DNA of 64,000 nt, from assembly GCF_015160855.1 (NCBI RefSeq), contig NZ_CP063373.1, positions 2,666,001 to 2,730,000 of the forward strand. The letters run 5' to 3'. Below are positions 34,086 through 45,629 of the stretch, in pieces (the first letter of the stretch is position 1; each line of letters begins with the position of its first letter). The notes below the pieces were generated by a model, which worked only from the letters and a program-made list of their open reading frames with translations, searched no databases and had not been told where the DNA came from. The translations under genes were made by a program, and so were the position numbers. This DNA comes from Streptomyces ferrugineus. Its GTDB lineage: Bacteria > Actinomycetota > Actinomycetes > Streptomycetales > Streptomycetaceae.

Positions 34086-34136
34086 GGGCGGCTGTAAGGA
34101 CCGCCCTCCCTGGCTGAGCGGTCCTTACAGCCGCCC
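34086..34136. terminator. 19-bp perfect stem terminator overlapping an ABC-ATPase 3' end
   Basis: Bases 34086-34104 pair perfectly with 34118-34136 around a 13-base loop. It serves the convergent aroQ and ABC genes. Its right arm contains the ATPase gene's last codons and stop (34125-34127). Confidence 0.9.
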
Positions 34137-34877
34137 CGCCTCCACGATCCGCCGCAGGAAGCGCCGCGTACGCTTCTGCTGCGGATCGCCGAAGATCTGC
34201 TCGGCCGTGCCGCGCTCCAGCACCACACCTCCGTCCAGAAAACAAACCTGGTCGGCGACCTCGCGGGCGAACCCCATCTCGTGCGTGGCCAGCACCATCG
34301 TCATCCCGTCCGCCTTCAGGTCACGGACGACGGTGAGGACTTCACCCACCAGTTCCGGGTCGAGGGCGGCGGTGATCTCGTCCAACAGCAGCAGCCGGGG
34401 ACGTACGGCCAGGGCGCGCACGATCGCGACCCGCTGCTGCTGACCGCCGCTCAGCCGATCCGGGTACTCGCCGGCCTTCTCGGCCAGCCCGAGCCGCTCC
34501 AGCAGCTCACGCGCGCGTGCCTCGGCCTCGCCGCGGGACAGCCCGTGCACCCGGCGCGGGGCGAGGGTGATGTTCTCCAGGACCGTCATGTGCGGGAACA
34601 GGTTGTACGCCTGGAACACCACGCCGATACGGCGTCTTACGGCGTCCTGGTCGACGCGCGGATCGGTGATCTCCTCGCCGTCCAGCCAGATGGCGCCGTC
34701 GTCGATCTCCTCCAGCAGGTTCGCGCACCGCAGCAGCGTGGACTTGCCGGAGCCGGAGGCACCGATCAGCGCGGTCACCGTGTGCGGTGCGACCTCCAGG
34801 TCGACGTCCCGCAGCACGACCGAGCCGCCGAACGTCTTGCGAACGGACTCCATACGCAGCACAGGTGCGTCGCTCAC
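34125..34877 (-). CDS. Polar amino acid ABC transporter, ATP-binding protein
   Basis: A 250-residue GlnQ-type ATPase. Walker A is [15 protein letters not shown], the Q-loop is GVVFQAYNLFPHMTVLEN, the signature is DRLSGGQQQRVAIVRAL, Walker B is LLLLDEITAALDPE and the H-loop is MVLATHEMGFARE. It powers the importer formed with the two upstream genes. Its GTG overlaps the permease stop (GTGA). One CACGCGCGCGTG palindrome lies in the gene (34508). The last codons form part of the terminator stem. Confidence 0.95.
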   Translation of the reverse strand: MSDAPVLRMESVRKTFGGSVVLRDVDLEVAPHTVTALIGASGSGKSTLLRCANLLEEIDDGAIWLDGEEITDPRVDQDAVRRRIGVVFQAYNLFPHMTVLENITLAPRRVHGLSRGEAEARARELLERLGLAEKAGEYPDRLSGGQQQRVAIVRALAVRPRLLLLDEITAALDPELVGEVLTVVRDLKADGMTMVLATHEMGFAREVADQVCFLDGGVVLERGTAEQIFGDPQQKRTRRFLRRIVEAGRL

Positions 34878-35794
34878 AGGGCTCCTCCTTGCGCGCGCCG
34901 ACGGTCCATCCGGGCCGTCACCCAGTCCGTGAAGCGGGTCATCGGGATGGTCAGCGCCACGAAGATCAGGCCCGCCACGATGTACGGCGTGTAGTTGAGG
35001 CTGCGCCCCACGATGATGTCCGCGGCCCGTACGGCGTCCACCGCGCCGCCGATCGACACCAGCCCGGTGTCCTTCTGCAGCGACACCAGGTCGTTCAGCA
35101 GGGGCGGCACCTGACGGCGTACCGCCTGGGGCAGGACGACGTGCCGCAGGGCCTGCCGGTTGGTGAGGCCGAGCGAGCGGGCCGCAGCGCGCTGCGAGGG
35201 GTGGACGGACTCGATGCCCGCACGGAACACCTCGGCCACGTACGCCGAATACGTCAGCGTGAGCGCCGTGCCGCCCAGCAGCACCGGATCGACGGTCACG
35301 CCCTGGAGCCGCAGCGCGGGGACGCCGAGGACGACGATCATGAGGTTAATGATGAGCGGAAGGCCCCGGAAGAAGTCCGTGTACGCGGCCGCCAGCACCC
35401 GCAGCGGAAAGAACACCGGGCCGCGCAGGGTGCGGGCGACGGCGATGAGCATGCCGAGGACCAGCACGCAGACGCCGCAGACCAGCAGCAGTCGGACGTT
35501 GAGCCAGAGCCCTTCGAGGACCTTGGGGAACGCCTCGCGCGCGTACTCCCGGTCGAAGAACGTCTCCTTGGTGCGCGGCCAGCCGGGTGCGTTGACCACG
35601 ACCAGATAGAGGACGACGCCGGTGACCAGGGTGGAGAGGGCGGCGACGGCGGTGGCGCGGCGGGCGCGGGCGCGCTTGTGGCGCTCGCGGTCGAGACGCC
35701 GCTGCGAGGGGACGTAACCGTCGTCGCCCGCGTCGGACATGCCGCCGTTGTCGTCCGCGCCCTCCTGGCCGGACTCCTTCTTCGTGACCGTCAC
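34874..35794 (-). CDS. Polar amino acid ABC transporter, permease
   Basis: A 306-residue HisM/GlnP-type permease. After a charged cytosolic tail (about 50 residues, SQRRLDRERHKRARARR) there are about five helices. Typical segments are YTDFFRGLPLIINLMIV, GGTALTLTYSAYVAEVFRAG and the EAA-like loop SQRAAARSLGLTNRQALRH with VVLPQAVRRQVPPLLND. The GTG at 35794 overlaps the stop of the binding-protein gene. One permease probably forms a homodimer. Confidence 0.93.
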   Translation of the reverse strand: MTVTKKESGQEGADDNGGMSDAGDDGYVPSQRRLDRERHKRARARRATAVAALSTLVTGVVLYLVVVNAPGWPRTKETFFDREYAREAFPKVLEGLWLNVRLLLVCGVCVLVLGMLIAVARTLRGPVFFPLRVLAAAYTDFFRGLPLIINLMIVVLGVPALRLQGVTVDPVLLGGTALTLTYSAYVAEVFRAGIESVHPSQRAAARSLGLTNRQALRHVVLPQAVRRQVPPLLNDLVSLQKDTGLVSIGGAVDAVRAADIIVGRSLNYTPYIVAGLIFVALTIPMTRFTDWVTARMDRRRAQGGAL

Positions 35795-36675
35795 TTGAGC
35801 ACCGGCGCGTCGACGGCGTCGGACAGCCACTGCTGCTCGAGCTTGTCCAGGGTGCCGTCCTTGCGCAGGGCGTCCACGGCGTCCGTCACGCACGAGGTGA
35901 GCGCGCTGCCCTTGTCGAGCACCAGCCCGAACTGCTCCGGCGTACCGCCCTGGTTCTCGAACTGGCCGACGATCGTCGCGTCCGTCACCTCGGCCGCGGT
36001 GATGTAGAAGGCGGTCGGCAGGTCGACCACGATGGCGTCGACCTGGCCGTTCTTCAGCGCGGACTTCGCCTGGTCGTTCTTGGCGTACGCGGCGGGCTCC
36101 TGGGCCGGCTTCACCAGGTCGTCGATGTAGTCGAGGCTGGTCGTGCCGACCTGTGCGCCCAGCTTGAGGCTCTTCAGGTCCGCGACGGTCTTCGCCTTGG
36201 CGGCCTTGGTGCCCTTCAGTGCGATGACGGCCTGGCGGACGTCGTAGTAGCCGGACGAGAAGTCCACGGCCTGCTTGCGCTCGTCGCTGATCGACACCTG
36301 GTTGACGTCGAAGTCGAACGTCTTCTCCCCGGGCGCGAACGCCTTGTTGAACGGGACGCTCTGCCAGACGACGGCGCTCTTGTCGTAGCCGAGCTGCTGC
36401 GCCACGGCGTAGGCGACGGCCGATTCGAAGCCCTCGCCGTTGGCCGGCGTGTCGTCCTTGAACCAGGGTTCGTACGCCGGCTCGTCGGTGGCGATCGTCA
36501 GCTTGCCGGAGGTCTTGGTGGCCAACTTGCCCTTGGCGCAGGTGTTCCCGGCCGCCCCTGACGGCGTGTCGGCGGCCTTCTCCTCCGGCTGCGGGGCGCA
36601 GCCGAGAGCGGTGGCGAGCAGGGCTGTCGTGGTCACGGCGACGGCGCGGCGCAGCGCGCGAGGGGCAGGGTGCAT
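35791..36675 (-). CDS. Polar amino acid ABC transporter, lipoprotein binding protein
   Basis: A 294-residue family-3 solute-binding protein. The signal peptide ends in a lipobox (LLATALGC), giving a lipid-anchored cysteine at about residue 26. Domain segments include KLTIATDEPAYEPWFKDD, GEGFESAVAYAVAQQLGYDK, FDFDVNQVSISDERKQAVDF and KLGAQVGTTSLDYIDDLV. It captures an amino acid for the coupled permease and ATPase. The ATG at 36675 directly precedes the signal peptide; no ribosome site is visible and TCGACA-N18-CAATCT upstream would give a leaderless transcript. Longer in-frame starts exist to 36735. Specificity unknown. Confidence 0.9.
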   Translation of the reverse strand: MHPAPRALRRAVAVTTTALLATALGCAPQPEEKAADTPSGAAGNTCAKGKLATKTSGKLTIATDEPAYEPWFKDDTPANGEGFESAVAYAVAQQLGYDKSAVVWQSVPFNKAFAPGEKTFDFDVNQVSISDERKQAVDFSSGYYDVRQAVIALKGTKAAKAKTVADLKSLKLGAQVGTTSLDYIDDLVKPAQEPAAYAKNDQAKSALKNGQVDAIVVDLPTAFYITAAEVTDATIVGQFENQGGTPEQFGLVLDKGSALTSCVTDAVDALRKDGTLDKLEQQWLSDAVDAPVLK

Positions 36676-36916
36676 GGCGCGAGATTGACAGTACATCGTC
36701 GTGTTTGTCGAGGTCACGACGGTGAAAGTCCGCATAGTGGGAACGGGTGTTGCGTTCCTGTGAACACATGCCGCAGGTGGCCGCCGGGGCCGCCGGTCGA
36801 GGGCGGGGATTGAGAGACCGGCGGCCCATTCCGCCCAGGAGCCGTCATCCTGTGCGGGGCTGCTTCCAGTTGACTGCGCAACTACGCGCGCCGGGAGCGC
36901 GCGCGTGGTACCAGCG

Positions 36917-36935
36917 CGTGTGAATGGTTCACACG
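36917..36935. promoter_or_regulatory. 8-bp inverted repeat between MBL hydrolase and ABC operon
   Basis: CGTGTGAA (36917-36924) mirrors TTCACACG (36928-36935) around TGG. It lies downstream of the MBL gene and 242 bp upstream of the binding-protein start. It may be a weak terminator or an operator. The rest of 36676-36966 holds a cluster of GCGCG repeats and no recognisable gene. Confidence 0.4.
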
Positions 36936-36966
36936 GGGCGCGTGCGCGGGGCGCGCACCCTCCGGT

Positions 36967-37623
36967 TCACCAACCCCGCGCGCGCCACTCCGGCAGTTGC
37001 GGCCGTTCGGCGCCCAGCGTCGTGTCGTTGCCGTGCCCCGGGTAGACCCAGGTCTCGTCCGGCAGTACGTCGAAGATCTTGGTCTCGACGTCGTGGATCA
37101 GGCTGGCGAACGCCTTGGGATCCTTACGGGTGTTGCCCACACCGCCCGGGAACAGACAGTCCCCGGTGAACACATGGGGATGCCCGTGCGGATCGTCGTA
37201 GACGAGGGCGATCGAACCCGGCGTGTGCCCGACCAGGTGGCGCGCGGTGAGCTCCACACGCCCCACCCGGATCGTGTCGCCGTCGTCGACCAGGACGTCG
37301 GTCGGCACCGGAATGCCGTCGGCGTCGTCACGGCCGGCATAGGTGCGCGCGCCGGTGGCCTCGACGACCGCGGCGAGCGCCTGCCAGTGGTCGCCGTGCT
37401 GGTGCGTGGTGACGACGGACGCGATGCCGTCGTCACCGATCATGCCGAGCAGCGTGTCCGCGTCGTTCGCGGCGTCGATCAGCAGCTGCTCGTCCGTGGC
37501 CCGGCAGCGCAGCAGATAGGCGTTGTTGTCCATCGGGCCGACCGCGATCTTGGAGATCATCAGGTCCTTGAGCTCGTGCACGTCGGCGGGGCCACCGACC
37601 GTCACCTGTCCGCTGTACGTCAT
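36967..37623 (-). CDS. Metallo-beta-lactamase-fold hydrolase, glyoxalase II-like
   Basis: A 218-residue MBL-fold protein. The metal motif THQHGDHWQAL (HxHxDH), a second histidine in LVGHTPGSIALVY, the bridging aspartate in VFTGDCLFPGGVG and the last histidine in WVYPGHGNDTTLG are all present. Size and spacing match small single-domain glyoxalase II-like hydrolases that act on thioesters such as those of mycothiol or glutathione. The neighbouring mycothiol-dependent-isomerase-family gene is suggestive but not proof of a mycothiol substrate. No strong ribosome site is seen before the ATG. Confidence 0.87.
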   Translation of the reverse strand: MTYSGQVTVGGPADVHELKDLMISKIAVGPMDNNAYLLRCRATDEQLLIDAANDADTLLGMIGDDGIASVVTTHQHGDHWQALAAVVEATGARTYAGRDDADGIPVPTDVLVDDGDTIRVGRVELTARHLVGHTPGSIALVYDDPHGHPHVFTGDCLFPGGVGNTRKDPKAFASLIHDVETKIFDVLPDETWVYPGHGNDTTLGAERPQLPEWRARGW

Positions 37624-37696
37624 GGCGGCAGCCTATAGCGGCGGGGCGCGTACGGGCGCTTCAGCGCAGGAGCCGTCCCGGGGCCGCTCCGAACGG

Positions 37697-38383
37697 CTAC
37701 AGCGGGGGCAGTGCAGGCAGCGTGCCGCCCTCCACGGTCAGCCCGGACGCGTCGCGGCGCCCGGCGAGCCAGCCGAGCAGGTCGGGTGCGGTGCCGCGGA
37801 CGGTGATCTCGGGGGTGCCCGCCTCCCGGCCCGTACTCCACGCGCGCGTGCCGTCCGTGAGACGAGTGGGCGGCACACCGGCGTGCCCGGTGAACCGCTC
37901 GGCGAGGAACTCGGTCTCCCGCTCCACGAACTCGGCCGGCAGATCCTCCAGCTCGTACCCGATCCCGAGATCCACGTGGTGCAGCTCCACCTCGACCCAC
38001 CGCCGGAACGGCACCCGGGCCGCGGTGTCGGTGACCCCGTTGCGCAGCTCCACCGTGCGCGCCCAGTCCGCGGGCGTGGCCCCCGCCTCCTGGAAGCGGG
38101 CGGCGCTCTCCCGCACGTCGGTGAGCTGGACGTCGAGGGGGCGCGGTGCGTCCCGCTCGATGTCGGCGTCCCGGGCGGTGCCGGAGACATACATGGGGCG
38201 CCCCTGGAGGACGTTCACGAGGGCGTCCGCGTTGCGTGCGATGTGTGCGAGAACATGGCCGCGGCTCCAGCCGGGGAGCCGTGACGGCTCCGCCACCGAC
38301 GCGTTGTCCAGCTTGGCCGCTGCGGTGAGCAGCCGGTCAGTCGCTTCACGTACAGACACCAGGTCACGAGCGTGATCAATCAT
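37697..38383 (-). CDS. Maleylpyruvate isomerase / DinB-like mycothiol-dependent family protein
   Basis: A 228-residue protein. The N-terminal four-helix DinB-like domain contains [20 protein letters not shown] (His ligand) and [17 protein letters not shown] (two more histidines), the usual metal triad. The C-terminal ~75 residues are the MDMPI_C/SCP2-like domain with [19 protein letters not shown]. Family enzymes use mycothiol as thiol cofactor; maleylpyruvate isomerase is the best-known activity, but most Streptomyces copies are uncharacterised and no gentisate genes are nearby. One CACGCGCGCGTG palindrome (37839) lies in the gene. Confidence 0.85.
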   Translation of the reverse strand: MIDHARDLVSVREATDRLLTAAAKLDNASVAEPSRLPGWSRGHVLAHIARNADALVNVLQGRPMYVSGTARDADIERDAPRPLDVQLTDVRESAARFQEAGATPADWARTVELRNGVTDTAARVPFRRWVEVELHHVDLGIGYELEDLPAEFVERETEFLAERFTGHAGVPPTRLTDGTRAWSTGREAGTPEITVRGTAPDLLGWLAGRRDASGLTVEGGTLPALPPL

Positions 38384-38583
38384 GGTGCTGACACTAGCCC
38401 GGCCACACCTTTGGGTGAAGGTGGTGAACAGGTGCCGTAAATCGAATGCGCGTGCTATAGGGTCGGTCGTGACGTCGGGCATGCTGGATGCCCCGGGATT
38501 GTTGTCGCATCCGGGGATCCGTCCGGCGTTGTCAGTGGCTCCCCCTAGTCTGAAGAAGCACGGGGGCCTCGAAGCCGAGAACA

Positions 38584-38604
38584 CACGGGGGCCTCGCCCC
38601 CTGT
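38584..38604 (+). promoter_or_regulatory. GC-rich hairpin and direct repeat in the uvrA leader
   Basis: CACGGGGGCCTCG occurs at 38559-38571 and again at 38584-38596. The second copy folds with the following GCCCCCTGT into a short hairpin 30 bases before uvrA. It may influence uvrA expression. I found no LexA-type GAAC-N4-GTTC box in the leader. Confidence 0.4.
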
Positions 38605-38633
38605 CACTTCTCTCAAGAAAGGTGCGGACCGGC

Positions 38634-41690
<3,057 letters not shown>

Positions 41691-41730
41691 GGCCGGAGGG
41701 CGACGAGTCCCAACATATTCCGAAAAAGTA

Positions 41731-41763
41731 CGGCGCCCCGCGGGAACTCCCCGCGGGGCGCCG
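41731..41763 (+). terminator. uvrA terminator, 14-bp perfect stem
   Basis: Bases 41731-41744 pair with 41750-41763 around a 5-base loop. It lies 41 bases after the uvrA stop and faces the sugar kinase gene, so it may act in both directions. Confidence 0.88.
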
Positions 41764-41845
41764 TCCGTTGCAAGATCAGCCGCCCGATCCAGGCGGCCAT
41801 GACGGACCTTGACTCCTCAACAGTGAAACGGAAAGGGAACGCCTC

Positions 41846-42757
41846 CTAGAAGTCCCCCAGTTCGGAGGCGTACGGCGGTTCCGCCCCCGCCCGGGAGCAG
41901 GTGATCGCGGCAGCCCGCGCCGCGAACCGCAACAGCCTTGTCCAGCCGTCGGCGCCGAGTCCCACGAGCGCCTCGGCGGACAGGGCGTCCTGGGCGGCGA
42001 GGCCGTGCAACAGGGCCGCGTTCACGGTGTCGCCCGCACCGATCGTGTCCACGACGTCGACCTCTTCGCCCGGTACGGAGTGCACCGCGCCGTCCCGGGT
42101 GAAGGCGGTCAGCCCGTCACCGCCCTGAGTGATCACGACGGCCGCAGGTCCCGCGGCCAGCCACTCACGCGGCGTGCCGCCCAGCCACTGTGCGTCCTCC
42201 TCGGAGAGCTTGAGCAGCGAAACCGCGGGCAGCCAGCTCTTGAACCGGGCCCGGTAGCCGTCCGGGTCGGGGATCAGTCCGGCCCTGATGTTCGGGTCGA
42301 GCGCGGTGAACACCCCTCGCGCGGCCGCGCTCCGCATCAGCTCCTCATAGGCGCTCGCCCCCGGTTCCAGGACGAGCGAACAGGTACCGAAGGAGACCGC
42401 GCGCGCCTGCGCGGGCAATTCCGCAGGCGCCGTGAAGAGCCGGTCGGCCGTGCCCTCGACGTAGAAGGAGTAGGAGGCCGAGCCCTTCACGTCGATGGTG
42501 GCCACCGCGAGCGTGGTCGGCTCCATGCCGCGCTGCACGGCCGATACGTCCACCCCCGCCTCCCGCAGCCCGTCGAGCAGGGCCTCGCCGAACGCGTCGT
42601 AGGAGGTCCGGGAGCAGAAGGCGGTGGGGGAGCCGAGGCGGCCGAGGGCCACGGCGGTGTTGTAGGGGCCGCCGCCGAGCGCCGGCTTCAGGCCCGCGAG
42701 GGCACCCGTGCCCTGCGGTACCAGGTCGATCAGGGCCTCACCGGCGACGACGATCAC
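41846..42757 (-). CDS. PfkB-family sugar kinase, fructokinase-like
   Basis: A 303-residue ribokinase-family kinase. It has IVVAGEALIDLVPQ, GGGPYNTAVALGRLG (sugar-binding glycines), FTALDPNIRAGLIPD, LLKLSEEDAQWLGG and the C-terminal DTIGAGDTVNAALLHG with the catalytic aspartate. The LKLSEED motif is typical of fructokinases. The GTG at 42757 follows AAGGAA by 7 bases and overlaps the stop of the lacI-type gene (GTGA), so regulator and kinase are coupled. Expected reaction: ATP-dependent phosphorylation of a hexose, probably fructose; specificity unproven. Confidence 0.87.
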   Translation of the reverse strand: MIVVAGEALIDLVPQGTGALAGLKPALGGGPYNTAVALGRLGSPTAFCSRTSYDAFGEALLDGLREAGVDVSAVQRGMEPTTLAVATIDVKGSASYSFYVEGTADRLFTAPAELPAQARAVSFGTCSLVLEPGASAYEELMRSAAARGVFTALDPNIRAGLIPDPDGYRARFKSWLPAVSLLKLSEEDAQWLGGTPREWLAAGPAAVVITQGGDGLTAFTRDGAVHSVPGEEVDVVDTIGAGDTVNAALLHGLAAQDALSAEALVGLGADGWTRLLRFAARAAAITCSRAGAEPPYASELGDF

Positions 42758-43902
42758 GAGACGGTTCCTTTCACGGACGTCAGGGGCTGTTCGGGGCGGT
42801 CGGATGTCAGGGGCCCGGCCGCGCCCCCGGGCTCCTCGGACCTCGTGGTCACCGTGCGCCCGGCGGATCTGCCCGGCCGCTTCGGCTGCTCGGCGCAGCC
42901 GCACGAGGTGCGATGCACGAAGGCGCAGGGCAGACGCACGGTCCGGGCGGGCCGGTCCGGCGAGGCGAGACGGTCCAGGAGCACCCGCACGGCCCGCGCG
43001 CCGATGTCCCTGCTGGGCTGGGCGATCGCGGTGAGCCGGGGCGAGAACAGATCGGCCCAGGCGAAGTCGTCGAAGCAGCACAGCGCGATGTCGTCCGGCA
43101 CGGACAGACCGTGGTCACGCAGGCCGCGCAGGGCGCCCATGGTCATCGTGTTGTTGGCGGTGACCAGCGCGGTGGGCGGCGAGGCGAGCGACAGCAGCGC
43201 GGCGGTGGCCTGCTCGGCGCCGGCCGACTCGGAGTCGCCGTGCACGACGAGGCGGTCGTCGTGGACGAGCCCGGCGGCCGCCAGGCCGTCCCGGTACCCG
43301 GTGAGCCGCTCGCTGGTGGTGCTGAGCCCGGGCAGACCGGCGACCAGGCCGATCCGCCGGTGACCGAGCCCGCTGAGATGGGTGACCAACCGGGCCATGG
43401 GTTCGGCGCTGTCGGCGCAGACCTGGTCGAACCGCGTCGAGCCGTCCGCAGAGGTGTCCACCACGCGGTCGAGGAGGACGGTCGGCATCTTGTGGCGCCC
43501 GAGGTAGGCCAGCAGGTCGCGTGGATCGGCGGAGGGCGCGACGATCATGCCGTCCACACGGCGCTCGTGCAGCAGCTGGACCACCTTGCGCTCATGCCCC
43601 GGATCGTCGTGCGGGTCGGCGATGAGCAGGCTGTAGCCGTGCTCCAGGGCGGCGGCCTCGACGCCCTGGAGGATCTCCGTGAAGTACGGGTTGCTGATCG
43701 CCGACACCGCGAGCCCGATGGAGCGGGTGCGGGAGGTCACCAGGGAGCGGGCCAGGGTGTTGGGCGTGTAGCCGAGCTCCTCCATGGCGTCCAGCACCGC
43801 CTGACGGGTGTGGGGCAGCACCGGCCGGGTCCCGTTCAGCACATGCGAGACGGTCGCCACGGACACACCGGCGCTCCGCGCGACGTCGGCCATGGTCGCC
43901 AT
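42754..43902 (-). CDS. LacI-family transcriptional repressor
   Basis: A 382-residue LacI/GalR regulator. The N-terminal helix-turn-helix is TMADVARSAGVSVATVSHVL with hinge helix GYTPNTLARSL. The sugar-binding core follows, with SIGLAVSAISNPYFTEILQG and CCFDDFAWADLFSPRLTAIA. About 50 extra residues rich in Pro/Arg/Thr follow the core. It most likely represses itself and the coupled kinase by binding the 30-bp palindrome 80 bp upstream, with a sugar (phosphate) as inducer. Confidence 0.92.
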   Translation of the reverse strand: MATMADVARSAGVSVATVSHVLNGTRPVLPHTRQAVLDAMEELGYTPNTLARSLVTSRTRSIGLAVSAISNPYFTEILQGVEAAALEHGYSLLIADPHDDPGHERKVVQLLHERRVDGMIVAPSADPRDLLAYLGRHKMPTVLLDRVVDTSADGSTRFDQVCADSAEPMARLVTHLSGLGHRRIGLVAGLPGLSTTSERLTGYRDGLAAAGLVHDDRLVVHGDSESAGAEQATAALLSLASPPTALVTANNTMTMGALRGLRDHGLSVPDDIALCCFDDFAWADLFSPRLTAIAQPSRDIGARAVRVLLDRLASPDRPARTVRLPCAFVHRTSCGCAEQPKRPGRSAGRTVTTRSEEPGGAAGPLTSDRPEQPLTSVKGTVS

Positions 43903-43981
43903 CGCGATCTCCTCCCGGCTCAGTGCCCCGTCTCAGTCCGTCGCGGCTCTTCTGGCCGGGAAGGTATCTCATTCGGAGCCA

Positions 43982-44011
43982 GACGTAAACGATTGCGCAA
44001 TCGTTTACGTC
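43982..44011. promoter_or_regulatory. 30-bp perfect palindrome, probable LacI-type operator
   Basis: The half-site GACGTAAACGATTGC (43982-43996) is followed by its exact reverse complement (43997-44011), with no spacer. The core AAACGATTGCGCAATCGTTT has the AACG...CGTT layout and central CG of LacI/GalR operators. It lies about 80 bp upstream of the lacI-type start, in a locally AT-richer spacer. Confidence 0.85.
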
Positions 44012-44114
44012 CGGACCGATCCAAGGGCTGGAGCGTCAAGGCGTATCGGGATCAAGTAACAGGATCAGATGGCGGAGGGCAGCGGGGCATGCCGATGACA
44101 ACCGGAGCGACGAC

Positions 44115-45071
44115 TCACTCCCACTCCCACCCGATGCCCACGATCCCCGTCCGCACCCGTGGCTCGACAAGGTGGACGGAGTGGTGCAGCCCGCTCAGGG
44201 CCAGTCCCTGGCGGCCGCTGCGCGGTGCGGCCGCGGAGTGCTGGGCGAATCGGTGGCAGCGGGTCGGGAGGGCGTTCTCGGCGAAGCGGACCTGGAGGGC
44301 GTACTGGCCGCCCGCGAGCGGGAAGCCACGGGCGTACTCGCGGGACACGTCGGCCGTGCCGTCCTCGACGCCGTAGCGGAAGAGGTAGGTGTCGCCGGTC
44401 CGCAGGCGCGTGCCGAAGAGCAGCTCGGCGACGAGGACGCCGGTGTCGTGGTGCCAACGGACGCGTCCTGTACGGCAGTTCTCCAGGGCGTGCACCGTCA
44501 TGCGCTCCGGCACGCACCCCGGGTCACCGTGGTGGACGGCGGCGAATCGGTCCACGCCGTCCTTGTGGGCACGCACTATGTGGTGCGACTCGCGACCCGC
44601 CAGCTCGCGGCGCGCCCCGATCCGTACCTGCTCGTGGTGGGCGAGGGTGTGCAGGCCGCCGTCGACCGGGAAGTCCAGTTCGGCCAGCAGCCGCTCCAGC
44701 ACACCCGAGGCCTCCACCAGGGAGCGGTAGGAGCGGGCGGCGGGCTGCTGCAGCGTGGAGTGGTCGTCCGCCTCGGAGAGCAGCCGGATCAGGGACTCCT
44801 CCGGCAGCTGGAGTATCTCCTCCAGCGCCCGCACCGCGCGCAGTGACTCGGGCCGCTGCGGTCGGCGGGCCCCCTGCTGCCAGTAGCTCAGGCTCGTGAC
44901 GCCGACCTTCACACCGCGACGGGACAGATGGTGCTGCACGCGCTGGAGCGGCAGCCCCCGGGCGGCTATCGCGGCGCGCAGGGCGACGTGGAAGGGGCCG
45001 CCTCGCAGGGCCGTGTCCAGTTCCGCGGAAGCGACGGCGGCGATGTCCGCGTGCTGTGTGGCGTGCGCCAT
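44115..45071 (-). CDS. Helix-turn-helix DNA-binding protein, function unknown
   Basis: A 318-residue protein with an N-terminal XRE-like region (about residues 28-95): LRAAIAARGLPLQRVQHHLS, GVTSLSYWQQGARRPQRPES and LRAVRALEEILQLPE, where the SYWQQGARRPQ stretch looks like the recognition helix. The C-terminal ~200 residues are a beta-rich domain with HHIVRAHKDGVDRFAAVHHG, HALENCRTGRVRWHHDTGV and YLFRYGVEDG. I do not recognise it as a named ligand domain. Similar proteins are conserved in Streptomyces next to uvrC. GAAAGG 7 bases upstream supports the ATG at 45071. Confidence 0.7.
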   Translation of the reverse strand: MAHATQHADIAAVASAELDTALRGGPFHVALRAAIAARGLPLQRVQHHLSRRGVKVGVTSLSYWQQGARRPQRPESLRAVRALEEILQLPEESLIRLLSEADDHSTLQQPAARSYRSLVEASGVLERLLAELDFPVDGGLHTLAHHEQVRIGARRELAGRESHHIVRAHKDGVDRFAAVHHGDPGCVPERMTVHALENCRTGRVRWHHDTGVLVAELLFGTRLRTGDTYLFRYGVEDGTADVSREYARGFPLAGGQYALQVRFAENALPTRCHRFAQHSAAAPRSGRQGLALSGLHHSVHLVEPRVRTGIVGIGWEWE

Positions 45072-45629
45072 GCAGGGGCCTTTCTGTGGTTGTTCACAAC
45101 GGTTGGTCAGACCGGTCGCGCGGCTGATCAGGAGCACCCCGTGGAGCGCCGGCGGGTCTTCACATCCGTACGCCGTCGCTCAGGTCCCCCGAGTTCCCCC
45201 GCATTGAAGCGTGTTGACCAAGTCCCGACAACACCTGAAACCCAACAGCCGCGCACTCCCGGCCGAGTCGCGATGCGTCGCCATCAAGCCGCCATGTCCG
45301 TCTCCGGGGGTGCGGAGCACTCCTCTGACGGCCCTCGCGGACGGCGCCGACTCGGCCGGGAAGCCGCGGGCGGGGCCGCCGGCGGCGGGTTCCTGGAAGT
45401 CCTCCGGAGAGCGTGCGGCATACGGATGATCACGCTGGAGAGGCGGCCGGCGGCTGCGCGTAGCCGAGGGCACCGCGGCATCCTGGGCAGGCTCCGACTC
45501 CCGGTGGACGGCGACGGCGGGCCACCGCCGTGGGCTGGCGCTTCTCCTGTTCCCGGGGCCCCGCCGACCGCCACGACGGTTGTCCACAGCCTCGTCGGAC
45601 TGTCACCGGGCGCCAGTAGGGTGTGAGAC
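45072..45629. other. 558-bp intergenic region upstream of uvrC
   Basis: The longest gene-free stretch in the window, between the divergent HTH gene and uvrC. GTGTTG (45211-45216) and CAACAC (45229-45234) form an inverted repeat with a 12-bp gap. Open frames here are arginine-rich with no family resemblance and look like chance frames of GC-rich DNA. I see no tRNA, terminator or clear small RNA. Promoters for both flanking genes must lie here. Confidence 0.5.
45617..45622 (+). promoter_or_regulatory. Candidate -10 element of uvrC, leaderless start
   Basis: TAGGGT ends 7 bases before the uvrC ATG at 45630. No good Shine-Dalgarno sequence is present. The -35 area (about 45595-45600, TCGGAC) is weak. 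Confidence 0.35.

Noticed and set aside
36735..36966. GCGCG-rich stretch as a possible origin or recombination site
   Set aside because: Only simple GC repeats and one short palindrome; no DnaA-box cluster or integrase target features.
38384..38633. SOS (LexA) box ahead of uvrA
   Set aside because: No GAAC-N4-GTTC-like palindrome is present in the leader.
45180..45587. A 135-codon minus-strand frame in the spacer before uvrC
   Set aside because: Arg/Pro/Gly-rich, no ribosome site, no family resemblance; treated as chance.
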